The position numbers and the translations under genes were made by a program. Shown one piece after another: positions 61,303 to 64,000 of a stretch of DNA of 64,000 nt. Position 1 is the stretch's first letter, and every line of letters begins with the position of its first letter. Source of the DNA: Asanoa hainanensis (lineage in GTDB: Bacteria > Actinomycetota > Actinomycetes > Mycobacteriales > Micromonosporaceae); contig NZ_FZPH01000004.1 in assembly GCF_900188485.1 (NCBI RefSeq), positions 253,304 to 317,303 of the forward strand. The letters are read 5' to 3'. The notes beneath the pieces are model-generated. The model had not been told where the DNA came from and ran no database searches. It was given only the letters and a program-made list of their open reading frames with translations.

Positions 61303-61870
61303 CCGGAGGCGGGGCCCCGCAAGCTCTCACCGCGCCGCGACGAACTCGCCGTCGTGGGAAGCGCCACCCTCAACACCGCTCCGCCAGCGGCTCCACCCCG
61401 CGACCACCGGAACGGCCACACGGAGGCTCGACCCCGCAAACTCTCACCGCGCCCCGACGAACTCGCCAACGCACGAAACGCCACCCTCAACACCGCTCGC
61501 ACAGCGGCCCGGGCTGGACCCCGCGACCAGCGGAACGGCTCGACCCCGCAGGCTCTCACCGCGCCGCGACGAACTCGCCAACGCACGAAACGCCACCCTC
61601 AACACCGCTCGCACAGTGGCCCGGGCTGGACCCTCGCGGCTGGCAGTGCGGCCACACGGAGGCCCCGCCCCGCAAACTCTCACCGCGCCGCGACGAACTC
61701 GCCGACGCATGAAAGGCGACCCGCGACACCCCGGGACAGCGGCCCGGGCTGGACCCTCGCGGCCGGCAGTGCGGCCACACGGAGGCCCGCCCCGCAAGCT
61801 CCCACCGGGCCGCGGCGAACTCGCCGACGCGCGAACCCGCGACAGCGCCCGGACGGCGGCCCGGGGCGTA
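61290..61870. repeat. Tandem repeat, five copies of a 112-124-bp unit
   Basis: This gene-free stretch of about 570 bp is filled by five imperfect direct copies. The shared core CTCTCACCGCGCC-GCGACGA begins at 61324, 61441, 61553, 61677 and, with changes, 61799. Between cores the copies share ACGCACGAAACGCCACCC, TCAACACCGCTCGCACAG and GCGGCCCGGGCTGGACC. Spacing varies from 112 to 124 bp. All frames stay open for long distances because stop codons are rare at this GC content, but unit lengths are not a constant multiple of three, so a repeat protein is unlikely. Confidence 0.8.
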
Positions 61871-61872
61871 GG

Positions 61873-62463
61873 TCAGCCCTCCGCGGTGCCCCTATGGTTG
61901 GCGCCTGGGTGGCGGTCCGCTAAGCGTTCGGCTTGGGCGGCGTGGCCGGGGAACCACACGCCGAACCACTGCTCGGCGCCGAACGCTTCGAAGCGCGTCT
62001 CCTCGACGAAGCCGAGCTTCTCCGCGAGGCGCATCGAGCGGTCGTTCGCACTCTGGGTCACGAGCACGATCGGCTCGCCCGGGCACGCGCCGGCGAACCA
62101 GTCGAGGGCCGCAGCACAGGCCTCGGCCGCGTATCCGTACCCCCATGCCTTGGGCAGGAACAGGTAGCCGAGATCGACCTCTCCCCGCTCCGGACGGACC
62201 CGGTCCTTCGGCCCCAGGTTGCGGCGCTCGAGCATGACTGTGCCGATCATCGCTCCGTCGAGCTCGACGACGAACACCCCCACCCGGCGGCCGGGCACCT
62301 CGGGCGTTCGCTCCAACTCGTCCGGCGGCCGCGCGCCGCCGACATAGGCGCCCACTTCCGGCGAGCCGAGCAACTCGATGAACGCGGGACGGTCGCGGGC
62401 TTCGGACTCACGAAGCACAAGCCGCTCGGTCCTGATCGGAGCCGGAGGCCAATGGTCTGCCAT
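61873..62463 (-). CDS. GNAT-family acetyltransferase (RimJ/RimL type)
   Basis: A 196-residue acetyltransferase. It begins IRTERLVLRESEARDRPAFIELLGSPEV, the standard RimJ/RimL-like opening (PF13302), has VDLGYLFLPKAWGYGYAAEACAAALDW with the acetyl-CoA loop (pattern x-G-x-G-x-A), and SANDRSMRLAEKLGFVEETRFE near the end. It may acetylate ribosomal proteins, other amines or a small toxic compound; the target is not evident. ATG at 62463. It lies between two repeat arrays and starts as an isolated gene. Confidence 0.88.
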   Translation of the reverse strand: MADHWPPAPIRTERLVLRESEARDRPAFIELLGSPEVGAYVGGARPPDELERTPEVPGRRVGVFVVELDGAMIGTVMLERRNLGPKDRVRPERGEVDLGYLFLPKAWGYGYAAEACAAALDWFAGACPGEPIVLVTQSANDRSMRLAEKLGFVEETRFEAFGAEQWFGVWFPGHAAQAERLADRHPGANHRGTAEG

Positions 62464-62607
62464 GGACGCAGACTAGCTACATCGATCAAGCTTGCCGCCC
62501 GCAGCGACCTTGCCACTTCCTCTAAAGCATCCTAGGACAATGGTGACGCGGCCCGACCGCGGTGCTTATAACGGTCGGGCCCGAACGCCCATGCCGCAGT
62601 TCACCGC

Positions 62608-63160
62608 TAGCGCTCACTTCCCCCGGGGTGAGTGAGCGCTCACCACCCGCGGCGTTAGTGGGCGCTCACTACCCCGCGGCGTAATGGGCGCTCACTACCC
62701 GCGGGGTTAGTGGGCGCCGCGTCGGTGGCGTGCAGCACCACGAGGTCGCGGGTGGCCTCGACCGGGTCTCACCACCCGCGGGGTAAGCGGGCGCCCACCT
62801 CCGCGGGGTTAGCGGCCGCCCACCACCTGCGGGTTAGTGGGCGCCCACCACCCACGGGGTTAGCGGGCGCCCACCACCCGCTGGGTTAGCGGGGCTCCCA
62901 CCACCCGCTGGGTTAGCGGCGCCCACCACCCGCAAGCGAGTAAGCGCTCAGCACCCACAGGCTTAGTAGGCGCCCACCACCCGCAGAGCGAGTAAGCGCT
63001 CACCACCTACAGGGTTAGTGGGCGCCCACCACCCGCGGAGCGAGTAAGCGCTCACCACCTACAGGGTTAGTGGGCGCCCACCACCCGCGGAGCGAGTAAG
63101 CGTTCAGCACCTACAGGGTTAGTGGGCGCTCACCAACCGCGGGGTTGGTAAGCGCTCGCT
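62608..63160. repeat. Dyad-repeat array, about 20 copies of a 26-bp unit
   Basis: The 735-bp gap between the acetyltransferase and the next gene is largely made of short units of the form GTGGGCGCCCACCACCCGCGGGGTTA. Each carries the self-complementary box GTGGGCGCCCAC or its variant GTGAGCGCTCAC. About 20 boxes can be counted. A non-repeated stretch at about 62720-62770 interrupts the array. From about 62987 on two unit types alternate in a 52-bp higher-order period (AGCGAGTAAGCG recurs at 62987, 63039 and 63091). There is no gene in it, and the outer ends (62464-62607 and 63161-63199) hold nothing recognisable. Confidence 0.85.
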
Positions 63161-63199
63161 CCCCCCTCGGCAATCAGCGTGACCGTCTCCGGCGTCAGG

Positions 63200-64000
63200 T
63201 CAGATGTCGATCTCAGCGATCACCGGGTAGTGGTCGCTCGCCCGGTCCGCGGTCGGGGTCCGCACGACGTGGCAGGAGCGGAGGCGGTCGGCCAGGGCCG
63301 GGGTGGCGAACAGGTAGTCCAGACGCATGCCGGAGAACTCCGCCCCGCCCAGGGCGGTCGGTGCGGTCTCGGCGGGGCCGTCGCCGACCGCGCGGAAGAC
63401 GTCCACCAGGCCGGCGGCGTCGAGGGCCGCGATCGCCCTGGTGTCGACGCGGGCGACGGTGGCGACGTCACGATCGCTGCGTTCACGGCCGGGCGGGCGC
63501 CAACGGAGGTGGCGGACGCGGTACGGCGCCGGGAGTGCCGCGAGCCGCTCCTGGTGGTCGGTCCACGGGTCGAGGGTGTTGAGGTCGCCTAGGACCAGGG
63601 CATGCCGGTTACGACCGACGGCTGTCACCAACCAGCGCGCCTCGTGCATACGCCGCCAGCCCCAGTGCGGGTGCAGGTGCGCGCAGATAACGGTGAGCGG
63701 GCCGCCGAGGGTGGCGATCTCCACCCGGGCCGCGGCGTGGTGGAACGGTCGGGCGACGCTGCCGGCGGACAGAACTGTCCACTCCGGACCGACCAGCACC
63801 GCGACCGGCTGACCCCAGGACGAGCGGGCGCGGATCATCCGCATTCCCAGGCGCTCGGCGAGCCAGGGCCCGGAGTCGCCGCGCAGCTCCTGCAGGGCGA
63901 CCACGTCCGGCAGGGCCGAGCCGATCACCTCCGCGATGGGCTCAAGCCGAGTCCCGCGCGAACTGTCGTACCCCCCTGTTTTGATGTTGTAGGTCATCAC
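63200..64000 (-). CDS. Endonuclease/exonuclease/phosphatase-family protein, cut by the right edge
   Basis: About 266 residues of an EEP-superfamily enzyme (PF03372) are visible, and the frame reaches the window end. The catalytic blocks are TYNIKTGGYD at the start, DVVALQELRGD with the metal-binding Glu, VICAHLHPHWGWRRMHEARW, ALVLGDLNTLDPW with the Asp-Asn pair, and the closing ASDHYPVIAEIDI. The GTG at the edge could be the true start, since MTYNIK commonly follows it within a few residues, but a longer N-terminus outside the window is as likely. The substrate may be DNA, a phospholipid or an inositol phosphate. Confidence 0.85.
   Translation of the reverse strand: MMTYNIKTGGYDSSRGTRLEPIAEVIGSALPDVVALQELRGDSGPWLAERLGMRMIRARSSWGQPVAVLVGPEWTVLSAGSVARPFHHAAARVEIATLGGPLTVICAHLHPHWGWRRMHEARWLVTAVGRNRHALVLGDLNTLDPWTDHQERLAALPAPYRVRHLRWRPPGRERSDRDVATVARVDTRAIAALDAAGLVDVFRAVGDGPAETAPTALGGAEFSGMRLDYLFATPALADRLRSCHVVRTPTADRASDHYPVIAEIDI

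Noticed and set aside
61076-62167. A repeat protein encoded by the 115-bp tandem repeats
   Set aside because: Unit lengths (117, 112, 124, 122) change the frame between copies, and no start with a ribosome-binding site is seen.
62608-63160. A CRISPR array
   Set aside because: Repeats are adjacent and degenerate, with no unique spacers of regular size, and no cas genes are in the window.

Overview
The window is GC-rich, densely coded actinobacterial DNA. SsgB, a desferrioxamine operon, SIGS-repeat and DUF4236 small proteins and many CBM2-tagged plant-wall enzymes point to a sporulating filamentous actinomycete; Micromonosporaceae is my best guess, inferred from gene content without a database search. 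Starts are often GTG, and stop/start overlaps of the GTGA or ATGA type are very common.

Layout. 1-6.2 kb: truncated FAD monooxygenase with a divergent TetR repressor and a perfect operator, sporulation protein SsgB, a PGPGW membrane protein, tRNA-Val(CAC), a G5/Excalibur surface protein, several unknown proteins, a frameshifted zinc-ribbon gene and a FhuF-like iron-sulfur protein. 6.2-23.7 kb: the cobalamin locus: cobF, then cobK-cobN, a cobalamin riboswitch, and a tightly overlapped operon (chelatase subunit, cobO, cobB, cobI, cobM, cobL, a cbiG-cobJ fusion, cobH, cbiX), facing a second riboswitch that governs the cobalt transporter genes cbtB-cbtA. An AA10 LPMO is inserted near its start. 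23.8-34 kb: aldo/keto reductase plus HTH regulator, sulfotransferase, siderophore-interacting reductase, and a desferrioxamine operon behind one iron box (desA, desB, a desC-desD fusion, a cytoplasmic penicillin-acylase-like hydrolase). 34-45.5 kb: an orphan ATP-synthase b-like protein, a coiled-coil protein, a DksA-type zinc finger, FAD monooxygenase, methyltransferase, LAL regulator, a PET-hydrolase-like cutinase, a sugar dehydrogenase, two unusual small proteins (SIGS repeats; DUF4236), a K+-channel-like protein, and a VOC/MarR divergent pair with a perfect operator. 45.6-52 kb: TPR protein, a two-component system, a LolA-like lipoprotein carrier and NAD kinase. 52-60.4 kb: plant cell-wall enzymes (GH5 mannanase, PL11 rhamnogalacturonan lyase, GH9 cellulase) with a phosphopantetheinyl transferase and a flavin monooxygenase among them. 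60.4-64 kb: phosphotransferase, GNAT acetyltransferase and a truncated endonuclease/phosphatase, separated by two repeat arrays.

How it fits together. The cobalamin genes cover most corrin-ring steps from precorrin-2 to adenosylation, with cobalt uptake under B12 control; no cobA, cobG, cobQ, cobD or nucleotide-loop genes are seen here. The siderophore operon and its reductase share one iron-repressor site. The LPMO and the GH9-PL11 pair, 53 kb apart, carry the same 14-bp CebR-like box and probably belong to one cello-oligosaccharide regulon. All functional calls come from reading motifs; none was checked by search.
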